From positions 310,001 to 374,000 of the forward strand of contig CANTUR010001452.1 of assembly GCA_947683625.1 (NCBI GenBank): a stretch of DNA of 64,000 nt, read 5' to 3'. A model generated the notes under the pieces. It was not told the DNA's origin. It did not search any database and was given only the letters and a program-made list of their open reading frames with translations. Made by a program: the position numbers and the translations under genes. The DNA comes from Mallotus nudiflorus. Lineage: Eukaryota; Streptophyta; Magnoliopsida; Malpighiales; Euphorbiaceae. Shown here piece by piece: positions 46,310 through 59,879 of this stretch; within the stretch, counting starts at the first letter, position 1; every line of letters begins with the position of its first letter.

Positions 46310-48539
46310 TCATCTCCCCCTAAGAGCTGCAATACGAGCTGCTAAATCATCACAATCCGGGAGCTTAGGGTGTACATGTGCACCCATCATCTCTGGCTGC
46401 AAAGAAACTGCTCGAGTATGTCTCGTTGTTGCCTTATTTGGACTTGCTGCTTGTTCTGCTGATCTTCCAGGAGGAAGTGGCAACTCAGATTTTACTTTTC
46501 TGCGACTCATGGCTCCAACATTATCATCGTTTGTTCGCAACCCAGAAGCCTTCGAGGCTGGTATCATCTCTTTGTCCTTGCAGTAACGCATCAAAAGTCC
46601 ATCAAGCATCTTTTCCTCTTCATCCCTCTTGTCATCACCATCTTCTGCCTGTGCAAATCTCCAACCCGGTTTAGGTGCTGCTGCTTCTTTCTCTGTACCT
46701 GCATTAGCCTTTCCAAACCACCCGCCACCTCCATTGCTAAGAAACATTTCGCGGCCTGGTGGTGGCTTCAATGGTCTTTCAACCAACTGATCAGTATTTT
46801 CCTGAGGCTGAGTTGATTTCGCTGGTCTCCGCCGGACTGATTTTGGTTTCGGCTTCGCTTCATTGACCAAATCATCTTGATGGGTGGTTTCTTCTGAGAG
46901 GGCATTGCCATCTGGTGTTGAGGGAGATTCAATCTTGCTCTCCTCTTTTACACCTTTTGTTCTGACATAAGGTGGAGGAATGAATTTATAATAAAAGGCT
47001 TCTTGCTATCAACTTCATCCTCCGAAACACTTCCTACTGAACTTGAACAAGCTTGAACACTATCCATGTCAGTGCTGTCTCTCCTGTCAGCTGAAAACAC
47101 CTCATCTTCACTGCTGCGCCTGATTGGTATATTATTACATTTCTCATCATCATCATCATTCTTTTTCTTCCATTGGTATCCAGCTTCATCGTCACCATTG
47201 CTTAAAGACTCATGCCTACGTTGGCCCTGCCAAAAGAAAAAGATCAAAATCCTGTCACGATGATCTCCAAAAAAGAATGTTCAAATGCAAAAAATACATC
47301 AAGGAATGAACAAAAAGGCTTTACATACATATTGAGCAGAAGAAGGTGGTTGAAAGAGTTTCTGTTCCAAAGACTTGGGGTTCCATTCTATATTGAATTC
47401 TGTTGCTATATCATGCATTAACTGAAGCTTCATCTCCTTTGTTGCAGGTGTTGGCTTCAATGTCTCAACAAACTACATACATCAGAAGTTTTGCTATGTC
47501 AGAACTAAACAGTAAAAAAAAATATGCAATACAATCCCAATATCATGAAACTGAAGTATAATATTTTGATCTATTTCACCTCTTTATTGACAAAGGCTTC
47601 AAGGCAATTCTCATATCTTTCAGCAAATACAGTTCTAAGATCTCTTAGCTCATGAAGTTCAGCAATTCTTGCCGCCGCGTATATTAAAGATTGAACAGCT
47701 TCTCTACATTCCTCAGGGCACTCCCTGAATGCAACAAAATTGTAAGTGATTACTGAATTAAAAGCTGAGAAAAGAAAAAGATTGAAGATAAAGCCTAAAA
47801 GATTTACTGAAAATTGGATAGCGGCAAACCTTTGTTTATTCATGACTGTAAGATTGCTGGATATGCATCCACAAAACTGGTCGATGAAATTGTAACAAGC
47901 TATCATCTTTTGCTCAACCAGAAGGCCTTCAGCCTGCAACACCATTAAAAAGCACAAACATAAAGAACTGGGTATATTTATATGAAAGCGAAAAATGCAT
48001 TGACAATAAAAATGGTACATGTCAAGAACGAGGAAGAGGCACATGTGAATTAAATGGTGCAAGATGCAATAAAGGCCATGAAAAGAAAGAAAAAACAAAA
48101 AATTGCTAATAAAAACATATTAACAAGGTATAACGAAGAATTTGAACCATATACAAATTATAAAATTAGATCTACAATAAGACACAGAGACCCATTTAAA
48201 AGCTTTATAAAATAAAAATAGACATGGTTAACTAACCCTGCAATAAGCATTATAATCAAGACGGCTTCTGAGAAGATCAGCCATATCATTCTTCAAGAAC
48301 TTTGCAACAGAGAATTTCTTCTTCGTTAACGTATCCAGTCTTGTCTTTGTCATCTTTATTAGCGACTTGCTATATCCATTAAAAAAAAAACAAAAAGAAA
48401 GAACTCTTGGGTTAATATCAGCCAAGGAAATCGAAAAAACAAAAACAGAGCACCAGAACAAAGAACATAGAAGAGAAAACAAAGAATTTGTGAGGTACCA
48501 TTTTGTATAGAATTTCGATTTTAACAATCCGTCTAACAT
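46310..48539 (-). pseudogene. IST1-like protein, copy 2, one-base frameshift in last exon
   Basis: Same six-exon plan as copy 1: 48539-48499, 48369-48237, 47933-47830, 47724-47580, 47472-47329, 47226-46310, with GT-AG junctions. The IST1 domain is intact (MLDGLLKSKFYTKC, LLVEQKMIACYNF, ECPEECREAVQSLIYAAARI). In the last exon the run that reads GGG on the plus strand in copy 1 (after ATAAAA, 40280) has only GG here (about 46996-46999), so the frame shifts after SKKPF and stops at 46948. The proper frame continues to 46310 and keeps the 76-codon segment missing from copy 1 and the LPDCDDLAARIAALRGR tail. The exon is 917 nt, one short of a multiple of three, confirming a single lost base. It is a truncated protein of about 280 aa or an assembly error. 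Confidence 0.85.
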
Positions 48540-50060
48540 TTTTTTTTCTTTTCTTTGATCTCTTGAAACTCCGCAACAAAATTCAGAGAACTCCGAAGAA
48601 TTAAAAAGGAAGAAAAAAATGTTCTGTTTTTTCTCGGTTCTGTTTCTTGAGTTTCTTTAGAAAGCAAATGATGACAAGGTAAATGTAAAGAACATCATCA
48701 ATCAAGAAAACAAGAAAATGGAGAATCCAGAAACACCAAGAATCTGCATTACTAAATCCAAGAAGAAAAAGAAACCAAACCCAAGAAAACAAAAATAGAA
48801 AGGTTAATGAATATGGGTTCCTAATCTATGAGGCAGGAACCAAAAAAAAAGAGAGAGAAACAACTCAAAAAATACAAAAATTGGCCTCTAAAATTAGCAA
48901 CTAAAAGCTCTAAATATTGGAGATTTTTGGTGGTTTACAGAGCAAGAGACACACGAATAGCTTATGTATACATATATATATATATATGGAGTGGAGGTGA
49001 ATGGTCAATCAAGAAACTCCAGATTGGCTACTACTAAATAATTTGCGCGCCGTTTTGGTGCTCTTTTGTGATTAGTTAGTCTATGGTAATTGTAATTAAG
49101 GTAGAGAATTTACTAATACACCCTGAAACCAGATTCAAGATTATGGAAATCATGAGGGTATTTTGGGTAAATAAGAGAAAAATAAAAGACACTCGCCTTG
49201 TAAGCATTTCGGAGGATAAACCGCGGGAAACTAGACAGTTGAAGTTGATTTGGTAAAATCTTCTGTTCTCTTTTTTTTTTTTTTTTAATTATTATTATTA
49301 TTATTATTATTGTGGTAATTTTAGACAATTAATAATCCTTTTTCCAGGCATTTTTACTGAGTTTTTGTGGACAAGTAAACCCTTTTTGTTAATTTTTTTC
49401 CCCTTATTTTTTAGTGGTGTAGCACACACATTAAGTTGCAATTTTCGTACTTAATTTTGTTTCTTCCAACTAATAAGGAAAAGGGCTTTGTTCATAAATT
49501 TTTTAGTATGTTGCTAAAGTTCATAATTGTGGCCATTAGTTAGCACTTAGTAGAACCTAATTTAGTTTAACATTGTCAATGATTATTAAAAAATGTGATC
49601 ATTTTGCATTGAGTGTGTTATTATTATTATTATTTTTTTAAATATATCGTTGATATATAAAATCTACTAAATTCTAGTTAATTTAGTTTGATTCGAATAT
49701 AATTATAAAAATAGTAAAATCTTTCAATAAACTTTTTAATTAGATGTACATTTTTGCTAAATTAAAGTCAATGAGAGGAAAAAAAAAAATTGCCCTTTTC
49801 TTGGATGAGGGTAAGTCTTACAAAATTACAGGAAAAAAGTTGAATCATTATCCATTAGAAGATCAAACTCTTGTAAGTTCCTAAATTATAGTATAGAGAT
49901 AAAGAAAGACAAGAATATGTAGCCGCCCGTTAAAGGCTGGCCTTGCTTAACGGGTTTGCATGAAATGAATGAATCATTACTATTACGATAAATGCCCTCT
50001 ATTTTGTTGTTAAAAAAAAAAAAAAAAATTGCCCTCTATTTACTTCCCACTCACAAACAC
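48540..50060. other. 5' flank of IST1-like copy 2 and duplicated spacer
   Basis: Upstream region of copy 2 with TA repeats (about 48968-48986) and an (ATT)n microsatellite (49290-49313). 49465-50060 matches 42937-43465, marking the far end of the duplicated unit. No gene is seen. Confidence 0.6.
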
Positions 50061-53000
50061 TGATATAAAAAAAATATTTTTTATCTGATAAAGTAATATT
50101 AAAAATATATTTTTCAACATTCTGTTAATTCAGACTGACAAGTTTAAAATTTTTTTAAATAAATTTTGAATTTAAATTTTAATATTAAAAAAGATATTGA
50201 ATCTAGATTTATTTGACTCAAATTAGTTAAAAAAAAAAATTAACTATATTTTATAAAATGCTTAGATTGTGACTGTTGTCTAGTAACGCATGGAAGAAAA
50301 AAAAATTGATTTTTATTGTAATTTGCAATCATTTGAATAGTATAACATTAAGTCATGTACATATAGACCGAAGCCAAAAGTTGAAACTTTCATAAAGTAT
50401 ATGTGTTTGTTTTGTCTAATTAATGAGATCGATAATGATTGATTTATATCATATAGTCTAATTTATAGATGTTGTTCTTAGGGGAATATATATAATAACA
50501 CTTCGTCTCATGATCCCGTGTATCGTTTAATGTAAGCAAAAAAAAAAAAAAAACAGAATTTTAATTAGAATCAGAATGAGTTTTCTAATTTGACACGGTT
50601 TGAAATTTCTTTCTTGTCTGTCACTCAATTCAATTGGCTTAGCAGTCCATTTTGTTGATGTAAAGCGAGTCACACTTGAAGGATGAATTCAACGCAACAT
50701 CAAAGAGAGGATCAAGTCTTCAAGTTAACAATAATGTTAGTTAATTGCTTTTTATTTAACCTATGTAATGAAGATATTGATGTTTTTAAACAAAAGAGTT
50801 TTTCTGTAACCACAATATGATATAATATGTCAATATATACCCTTTATTAACCACATTTTGACTTAGTGAGTTTACATGGGATATATTATTATTATTATTA
50901 TTGTCTTTTGTTTTATTAGTATTATTTAATTATTAGCTAGAGTTTATTTTATTCCTAGTTGAGTTAGGATTTTATTTAAATTCTATTTCCTACTTAGTTA
51001 GATTGTAACTTCCTACAAATATATAGCTTGTTTAATTTTATTAATCAAATTAAAATTTTTACTTTGTTAATTGAGAATGGAGGCTTTAGATTGTAACCGG
51101 GTTATTTTCAATAATTAATCACATAAGTTGTTAATCTGATAATTAGCATATTATAATACATTTAACTCCACTTTGAACTGAATCTTTTTTTATAATGATT
51201 ATAATAATAATAATTATTATTATAATAATAGTGAACTATGTACAAAGTCCAAGTGTCACAATCTCCCAAGCAATAACTAACCAAGAATTGCTTGTTGCAT
51301 CAAATAATAAATTAAGGAAAATTATAAATTTATTATTTCAACTTTTATAGTTTTTCTATTTAAGTATTTTTTTTTTCAATAAATTATTTAAACTTCAGAA
51401 AAACATACTAATATAGTGATTATGGTAGATGTAATGTTAACTGAGTACTAACTCAAATAAAATATAACTCACTTTTATCCTAATTATTAATAATGTTATA
51501 TGCCACATTTATTATATTATTTAAAAAATAAAATTAATTTTATTATAAATTATAAATTAATAAAAATAACTTTAATATTAACTTCCGTTCTAAATATGAA
51601 GATGACTAAATAAGGATAAATTTATCTTTTAAATAATATAATATACGTGACAAATGACATAGTTAATAACTGAAATAAAATTGAATACTGATTAATTTAC
51701 TAAACATTCAATCAATATTAAATTGACTGGTACATTAATATATATTTTTAAAATTCAGACATTAAAATAAAAAAAATTATAAAAGTTAAAATTTAAAATT
51801 TGTAATTTTTTCATAAAATTAAAAACAAATAGTGTAGGCCCTGAAATGCTGCAACAATACTACGACAGTAGCTATATATTGCTTCCTCTGTTCAAAAGAA
51901 TAAATATAAAATAAAAAATGGCTTTGCTTCCTTGCCATGACACAGCTGTATATACATATTGCCCTATAATATATTTAATGCTTAATTTCAAAGCTCTTGC
52001 GCCTTTTGTATGCTTTTGTTTTCTTTTTGTTGTTTTATTTTTTAAAACCTTTAAACTAATTTTTTCATCATTGATTTCTTAATTCAATATCCATTCTTTT
52101 TTTTTTTATTTTCACTTGCAAAAATTAATGTAGCATGATGTTATTTCTTTTTTTTAGAAAAATTATAACTGTCACTATATTAATATTTTATTAATAAAAA
52201 AAGGGAGATATTATCTTATATAATTTCAACGGAACATTATACTCATCAATTGATAGAGCTTACTGAATTTAAAAAAATCTAAAAATGGATTTCAAGAAAA
52301 TAAATTTTTTGGATGTTAAGGTGAGATTTTGAAAAAGTTTTTCTTTCAGCTCATTCATTCCGAATGAGAGTAGCATGGTGTTAAATTGATATATAATTTA
52401 TATTATCCATACATATACGTGAATCATTATTAAAAAAAAAGAGATTTGTATCATTTTTTTTTTTTTTTGTGCTAGGTTACCCAATGAAAGAACAACATAA
52501 TATTTAAAGGAACAAAAGTCGTGAACCAGTCTTTTGAAGGGACAAAAGTGAAAGAGTCTTTTAAAGCACAAAAGTGAACTATTTTTATAAAAATAAAGTT
52601 TAATAGTGCAAAGAAATGATGTGATGTCCCTGATTGAAACCACAACTCAACTTGCTTGCCAAGTTTACGATCCTTTCTTTGAGGTTTTCTTTTCTTTTTT
52701 ATCAGGAAAAAAAGAAGATGGTGTATACAGTATGGTAGTTGATCAATATTGCGGAAAAAAAAGTATGAGGACTTTTCAGCATGATTTTTGCCATGCATTA
52801 AGATTATTGTGTGAGGTGAAACATGAGAATCTATGTTGTAGTAATCATGGTCTTGTTTGTAACCTAAATAAGAAAAAAGCCAATTTATTCGGATATATAT
52901 AATCATTAGAAGTTATGATTAAAGTAACATGATATGTAATTAGGGGTCGTTACTCTTCTTTTGTTACCTTAACCCCAATCATTTTGATATTGTACATTTA

Positions 53001-56000
53001 TTTTTGAAATGTTTTTTTTATCTATATTCAACAATATTTTATATATATATATATATATACACACACACAATCATAATATTACGTCAAATCATTTTTGAAT
53101 ATTTTGTACTTAATTGTTAAAAATGTAACATATATATTATACAAAATTATCATGGCATTTCTTAATTTTAAAAGTATAGTCATTAATCTAATTTAATTTA
53201 TATGTAATTGTTTAAGGTTGCATTGTACATGTATTAAATTATGAATCAATGACTTATTGATGATTAGGTATGTATAGTACTAGTCTTCCTTAATTTTAAG
53301 AATCAAAAGCAAGTGATCACTATATTTCAAATTCTCACTTCTCTCTATTTAATTATAAAATAAGGTTCAATTATTAAATGTTCTTCAATAATTATATGCA
53401 AAAGGGTCCACCATATTAAAATTGATTTTGCTGGTGACTCGCATAAAAAAAATTAAAAGAAAGACCTTTGAGAATCCAAATCCAAGAAAGCACATTCGAA
53501 CATGGAAGTTTCACGGTCATTGCTTGCTCGTTGGTTAATTAACTGTTAAAGTCGTTGCGAATGCTCACAAATGTCACACTATAATTGGTACTGGTTGATG
53601 ATAATCTTAATTATGTATATGGGTCATGGGTTGGGGTCCCATGCATAACTCACGTGATATATGTATCGTGGGATTCGTACAAGTGATCACAGCTGCTATT
53701 ACTTGCACCACATCCTCATTGTTCCTTCCTTGGCATGAGAATTGATCCTAATTATATATGCCTATTCAATTATTCGCTTCTCTCTTTATTCTTAAGTAAG
53801 ACTTAATAATCAAAAGTAATTTAATTGGTATTTTTAAATTTAAATTTAAAATTTTAGATACATATAGTTAATAAGTACAATTAGTGATAGAGTTGTAATT
53901 TCTATGGCTTCAAATTATATTTAACTACAATTTGTTTGTTTATAAATTTTTTTTATAGCTATATATATGAATTGTAGTAGTGTTATTTAGAAAAATTTTA
54001 AATTCAAATTTGTACGTTGATCATTCACTAGTATTAATGATTATATATAGTTCATGACTCATTAAATTTTTACTAAGTAAAAAAAATTATTAAGATAGGT
54101 ATAAAATTAGAGTGAATAATTGAGTCTATTAAACTTGAAAATGATTCCAAATATTCATTGGAAAAATAAAGAGTTCTAAAAACTAATGGATTATCTCCGC
54201 ATACCTAGTTTGATGGCTAGACTATTGACAAACAAATGGTGGATTTTGAATTCGAGACCAACCATTTTGTTCCCCAAACTTGATAAAAAAAACTAATGGA
54301 TTTGGTTTGGCAGACAAAAAGTTAAGTTAGTGATTTGAAAGCTTTATACTAGCAAAATTTCACACGGAAAGAAGAATTTCATGACAAGCTGGCAATGAAT
54401 TGGCTGTGGAAAACTAGAGCCTAACTACCAGCAGCTGAAAAGAACTTTGAAGTTGGTTTAGGTTGGGCTTTAAATGGGTTTAGGTTGGGCTTTAAATGGG
54501 TTGAGGTTGATAATACCATCTTCAAGTTAGATAGTTAATAACTTATACAATTTAGTATGTAATTTATATATTTGTTTCTTTTTTTTTTTTTTTATATAAA
54601 CCGCCAATTGAAATTCTAAAAAAATAACTGCTTCTAATTAGTTCAGATTAATGGAATTATAAAAGTATTAATATCTCTCAACAATTAATTTAATCCAATT
54701 GCTCATTTAAATAATAACAACTATCGTACAACTAATTTCAAGTGGAAAAATTACAGCATACACCATTATTTGACCCATTTTATAATATATGCTTTCGGTG
54801 ACTATTTTTTCACACTTAACCAAACACTTTTCATCTTTACTTTTTTTTTTTTAATTTTTACAGTTTTTCTTTTTTAATTTTTACAGTTTTTCTTATTTTT
54901 TTCTTATTTTTCTTATTTTTTTTATTATTACTATTATTATTTCATAGCTTTTTCTTCTTCCTCTTCTTCTTCTTCTTCTTATTATTATTATAACTATTTT
55001 ATTTGATATTATTATTCATTCCATTATAACTTATTTTTATTTTCTATTTATTTTTTCTTTTTTTTGCTTATTTTATTTATTTATTTGTTATTTTTTAGTT
55101 GTGCTTCTGGTTTGTTTGTGGTTTTTTTCTTTATTCATTTGTACATTATTTTTTGGTTGTTTTTAGTTGATGCATGTGTATATTTTTTGAAGTTGTCTTG
55201 TTGTAGTTGTTTTTATAATTGTTTCTGATTATTTTTATGGTTCTTTTCAAAACAACCAGAAAAACAACCATGAAAACAACTAGAAATGTAACTAGCAAAT
55301 TACTGCAAAATAAGCTAAAAAAATTGAAAATGAATCAATAAAAAATTTGAAAAAATAACCAAAAACAACCATTGTTTTAATGGTTTTCTGGTTATTTTTG
55401 GTTCTTAATTGTTTTTTTGTTGTTTTTATTCTTGTTTTTAGTTCTTGGTTGTTTTTCTAATTTTTTATGGTTTTTTTCGAAACAACTATTAAAAAAAAAG
55501 CTAGAAAATCACTAAAAAACATGATTAAAAAACTGAAAATGAACCAAAAAATTGAAAAAAAAAACCACACAAACAACCACAAAAACCACAACAAAAAAAA
55601 CTCAAAAAACTGAAATAAACAACCAAGAAAAAAATAAAAAATAACCACAAAAACAACAAGAAAAACAATTACAAAAAAATAAAAAATAAATCAAGAAAAA
55701 AATCAAAAAAAATTAAAAAAACAATAAAAAAAAAGGAAAGGGATGAAAATAAGAAAAAAAGGAAGAATACTCTAGTTTTAAGAAAATAATTCCATGTATT
55801 TTAAAAAAACCGGGGCTTAAAAAAAAATTTAATCAACCGTAATGTTGTAAATATATATTTATTATTATTATTATTAATTAATTCTGAAAAAGCACCATTC
55901 CAATTCTTATTGGTATATATATCTTTTTCTGCCTTTCATGGTCATGGAGACTGTTGATTCTAATAGTGCAACTTTTATGAATTAATGCCAATAAAAATAG

Positions 56001-56676
56001 GGCCTGAATCAATACATGGACCTGATGGAAAAATGAGATAATTTGACATATAGTCTTGATATCCCTTTAAATGATGAGTTTGGTAAGTATATGTAGTTGA
56101 AAACTATAGGTGTATTGAATAAACCAAAAAAAAATCCTAAGTTGGTGGTTGATTTCATGTGTATTCTGGCAGAATATTGTGGAATGCATATGGAAATAAA
56201 AAAAATCTTATTGTTGATGCTAACTTCTGAAAGATCTTTTTTTTTTTTCGTCCTCAGAATGGATTGACTTGCTCTTTTTTTTTTGGGTAACAATCACGCC
56301 TTTTATCCAAACTGAGTACATTGCTTAATGTTGTATGTGATTTTGTTAAAAAAGTTGTATTGAAAGAACAAAGATGCCATGCTTGTTTTCACCCACCAAG
56401 GCAAGGCACCAACTAATCTTCAGCTGAAATGGTCATTGAGTAGGCAAGCAATAAAGGCCCATTGAGCCCCTTTAGGCCTATTTGCTGTTTGCAAACATTC
56501 TCTTCCCCATTTTATTGCTTCCAAATCCTCTCTTTTTTGTCAATTACTGTTATAATTGAAACACGCCAGTAGATTTGTCAAAATAAAATCCTCAAGAAAA
56601 ACAATAGAGGTAATTCATTCACTGCCATATGTTGTTATAAAAAAATATATGAACAAAATGGGAAATTTAATGAAAA
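50061..56676. other. AT-rich intergenic region without recognised genes
   Basis: Around 50880-51060 there is LTR-like sequence (TTAGTATTATTTAATTATTAG, TTCCTACTTAGTTAGATTGTAAC) that may be an old copia LTR end, not certain. 53039-53062 is a TA/CA microsatellite. 54459-54513 has two direct copies of GGTTGGGCTTTAAATGGGTT. 54830-55750 is very low complexity (C/T-rich, then GGTTGTTTTT and its complement AAAAACAACC). Open frames in this block have no recognisable domain. Confidence 0.5.
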
Positions 56677-57083
56677 CTACCAGAAACATCTCAAGACACC
56701 AACGAGAAAATTAAACACATAGTTTTCTTCATGAAGCAATTCTCTTCGAACCAATCTCTCCAGGTTGAGGTTTCTTGGAAGAAGATTACTGTAAAACAGT
56801 AAGGTTGTTACAGAGGCAGCTGGCTGTGATACTACTGATATCAAAAACCTTGCTACTGATCTCAACATCAATGTCATTATGGACTGCAAAACCAATAAAA
56901 ACACATTAATTTACGACCACCCATTAAAGTTTTCACAAAGAAAATGCTTATATATGAACCATAATATACATATAAATACCTGATTTTAAGCTTGATGAGG
57001 ATCATGAAGAGATATGATTGACGAGGGCATTGTGCTTTTTTAAAGAAACTTGGAGGGGTTGATAGAGAGGAAGAGGAGAGCAC
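56677..57083 (-). CDS. Possible small spliced gene of unknown function
   Basis: The 66-residue frame from the ATG at 56877 to 56677 (MTLMLRSVARFLISVV start, basic C-terminal part RLVRRELLHEEN) is preceded by a plausible GT-AG intron (donor about 56979, acceptor TTTTGCAG at 56884), which would place an upstream exon ending ...CTTAAAATCAG. If spliced, a short upstream ORF from 57083 runs into a stop just before this ATG. No homologue is recognised. Splice-site quality is the main support; it may be chance. Confidence 0.25.
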
Positions 57084-58501
57084 TCAGATCAGACGTGCCC
57101 TGTGGCAGGTATCCAATTGTGATGTTAATGAAAATAATTAGCTGCCAATCTTCAACTGCTGTTCGCACCTACCTTTCTTAATTTCCTATTGTGAAGTCAA
57201 CTGAATGGTATAAAGCAGCTACAAACGGTAAAAACTGGTAGCAAGATGAAGAGTGAGGTGACGGAGAAATCTAAACAATTGGGTTGAGTTGTTGGCTGAA
57301 GAACATGGGACCAATCGATGCCATAAACCTCATGCTCTCACGCATTGTATAGGCCAACAGCTGTTTGATTTTTGTATTTCCTGTGTCCTTGTATTGATAC
57401 ATATACCTAGCTAGCAATATATGCTATTTCTTGCTATATATAAATCAACTTTGTGATTTACTAAGTAGGAAGCTAATAACACTTGTCTACCAAGAAACAA
57501 CCCAATTAAAAGAAATACTTCTTCTCCAAGAAATTTTATTTTGGAAATTTTTTTGCTCAATTAATTATATTCTATTACAAAACAACTTACTCATATATGT
57601 TCGTATAGTGCACTAATAGATGTTTTTTCCCCTAAAAATCATGGTGAGAATTATAAGTATATTATGGTTAATTTGTAAAAATTAAATATTTACAAAACGA
57701 ATCATATTCATGTTATATTATTTATTTATTAGTACTTAAAATTATTTAATTTTTGTGTTAGTTAAAACACTCTTTTTAATCTGTATTCTATTAATTTTTT
57801 TTAAATACCAATATTTATAATCTACTCTAAACAACTAATTTAATATGAATACATATATCATATTTTGAATTTAAAATATTCGAGAGTTGTTGTCAATTGC
57901 TCTAATCATAGTTATTTATATTAAAAATTCAAATTCAAATTGCATCAAACATAAAAATTCTCATAATATTAATAAATCACATGTGCAAAACTTGTTAATT
58001 GTCATGAGAACCCTACGAACCTGAATAGACATACCATCAGCTCAATCGATCATTTTAAGCGTTGACAACTTCATGAATGAGGCGTCATTAGAAATCAAAA
58101 GATAGTTGGTAATTTATTAAATTACAAGTCTAGAAATAAAATTAAACAATTTTTAAAAATTTCAGAACTAGAAAATTTAATTGATGGAAATAATTTTCTT
58201 AAATAAAATAAAAACATCAAATTAATTGAGGAACTTGCACACAAAGAAAATAAAGCAAGTTCTTTATCATGTTAAAGAGAAATTAATTAGCTAAGTTTTA
58301 ATAAATTATTTTTTCCTGAAATACACTTGAATTTTTCACAAAAGAATATTATTACATTTTTTTTTAAGCATAAATTTTTTCTTAATAAAAAGAAACAAGA
58401 GGCGATACAATCTTCAATACATTATAAACGCTAATAGCTTTTGAAACTTTTAGATATTCTTACAATATATTTTTTTTAATATAAAAAAGCAACTAATTAA
58501 T
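57084..58501. other. Intergenic sequence without recognised features
   Basis: AT-rich, with no open frames of note and no repeat recognised on inspection. Confidence 0.4.
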
Positions 58502-59322
58502 TGTAGGTGGCGGAATTTAGAACGCGCCCAAGTGTTGATGATCGTGATACTGTGTGGGCTCAAAATCCACTAAAAAATACGAAATAGGTCTTACAGCCTA
58601 ATTGGAGATGGAGTCACGACCCAGATAAAAATCGAAACACATTTATGCAGCAACTAAATTCCACGGAAATTCCTAGAAACTGTCATTAGAGAACGAGTTT
58701 GAAAATTAGGTATGGGCTTTTAGAATGCCCACCCAACCTTACGGTTGACCTCCGTTTATATTTTACATTTTATTACCTTTAATTATTTAATTATTTCTTT
58801 ATTAACATGCAAATTACAATTGTTTCCATCCAATTTCCAAGTTTTACAATTAAAGTCCAGATTTGTACATTTACCCAATTTCATGCAATTTAGTGTGATT
58901 TATGACATTCATCACAAATATCCGCCAAATGGTACATTCAAATAAGGTGGCGAAGGGATTAAGGATTACAACACTTTATGCAAGAAATAGGTAAAATAAA
59001 CCATAAATAAACTAAACGTAAACTACTTGAATGCCTCATCTATATTTGCCATAGAGGTAATCGCCTTATAGTAAAGAGGTGGTGACTCTTTGGCCCGACC
59101 CTACATTGGGCCAAATGGGATGAGGTGGGTTAGGCTTGCTTCTGAATGGATTTAGGTTAAGATTTTGGGTTTTAAGCTTTTAGGTCCATTTTCAAAAAGG
59201 TTTATGCTTATTTCTAGTATTCAAGCCTTGCATTTCTCATCATTGGGCTTTATAGAGGGCCGATCAAATCGAGCATTCACAGTTTGCCCCCTATCTTAGG
59301 TCAATCGAAATGGGTGTTAACA
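58502..59322 (-). mobile_element. Probable 3' LTR of a minus-strand Ty3/gypsy element
   Basis: On the minus strand, a purine tract AAGGGGCAAAC (about 59334-59324) is followed by TGTTAACACCC (from 59322), a polypurine-tract/LTR junction of the type found in plant Tat/Ogre elements. A second, similar junction occurs 42 bp further in (AGGGGGCAAAC then TGTGAATGC, from 59280). The far end, CCGCCACCTACA on the minus strand, is at 58502, giving about 780-820 bp. No clear target duplication was established, so limits are tentative. Confidence 0.5.
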
Positions 59323-59459
59323 GTTTGCCCCTTAATTTTTCAAAAAAAAATTTTCAAAAAATCATATGCAAAATAAAGAAATAAACAAGAAATGACACAC
59401 CTGTCTTTCGAGCTTCACTTGTGTCATCGACCTTAGGAATTCAAACCCGAGTGGTCAAA

Positions 59460-59830
59460 CTTTTAATCATAGAACGTGACCATGTTCCTCTAGTTTTTCT
59501 AGCCCGATTAGCCACTCACCTGAAACGTGATTCACAGGTCTTTCTGGTCTGATACACCACTTATCTAAAATGTTATTCTCAGGTTTTCCTAACCCAATAC
59601 ACCACTCATTTAAAACGTGATTCTTGGGTTTTATTAGCTTGATACACCACTCACTTAAAATGTGATTCTTGGGTCTTCTTGGCCTAATTAGTCACTCATC
59701 TAAAATGTGATTCATGAATTTTTCTTGCTCGATACACCACTCATCTGAAACATAATTCTTAGGTTTTACTGGCTTGATCAATCACTTCCTTGAATTGTGA
59801 ACTTTAGGGATACAACCCAACCAGTCACTC
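59460..59830. repeat. Minisatellite 1, unit about 57 bp
   Basis: Seven diverged units, each with ...(G/A)ATACACCACTCA(T/C)(C/T)T(A/G)AAA(A/C)(C/T)GTGATTC... For example ACACCACTCA at about 59603, 59645 and 59736. Units differ by 20-30 percent. Confidence 0.7.
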
Positions 59831-59879
59831 ATTAATACTTTGATAAGCAAAAATAGGACAAAAGAAGCGAACAACAAAG

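Noticed and set aside
52606..52902. 98-codon frame in the AT-rich region
   Set aside because: No recognisable domain, no splice partners, and an overlapping 144-codon frame on the other strand; composition is that of spacer DNA.
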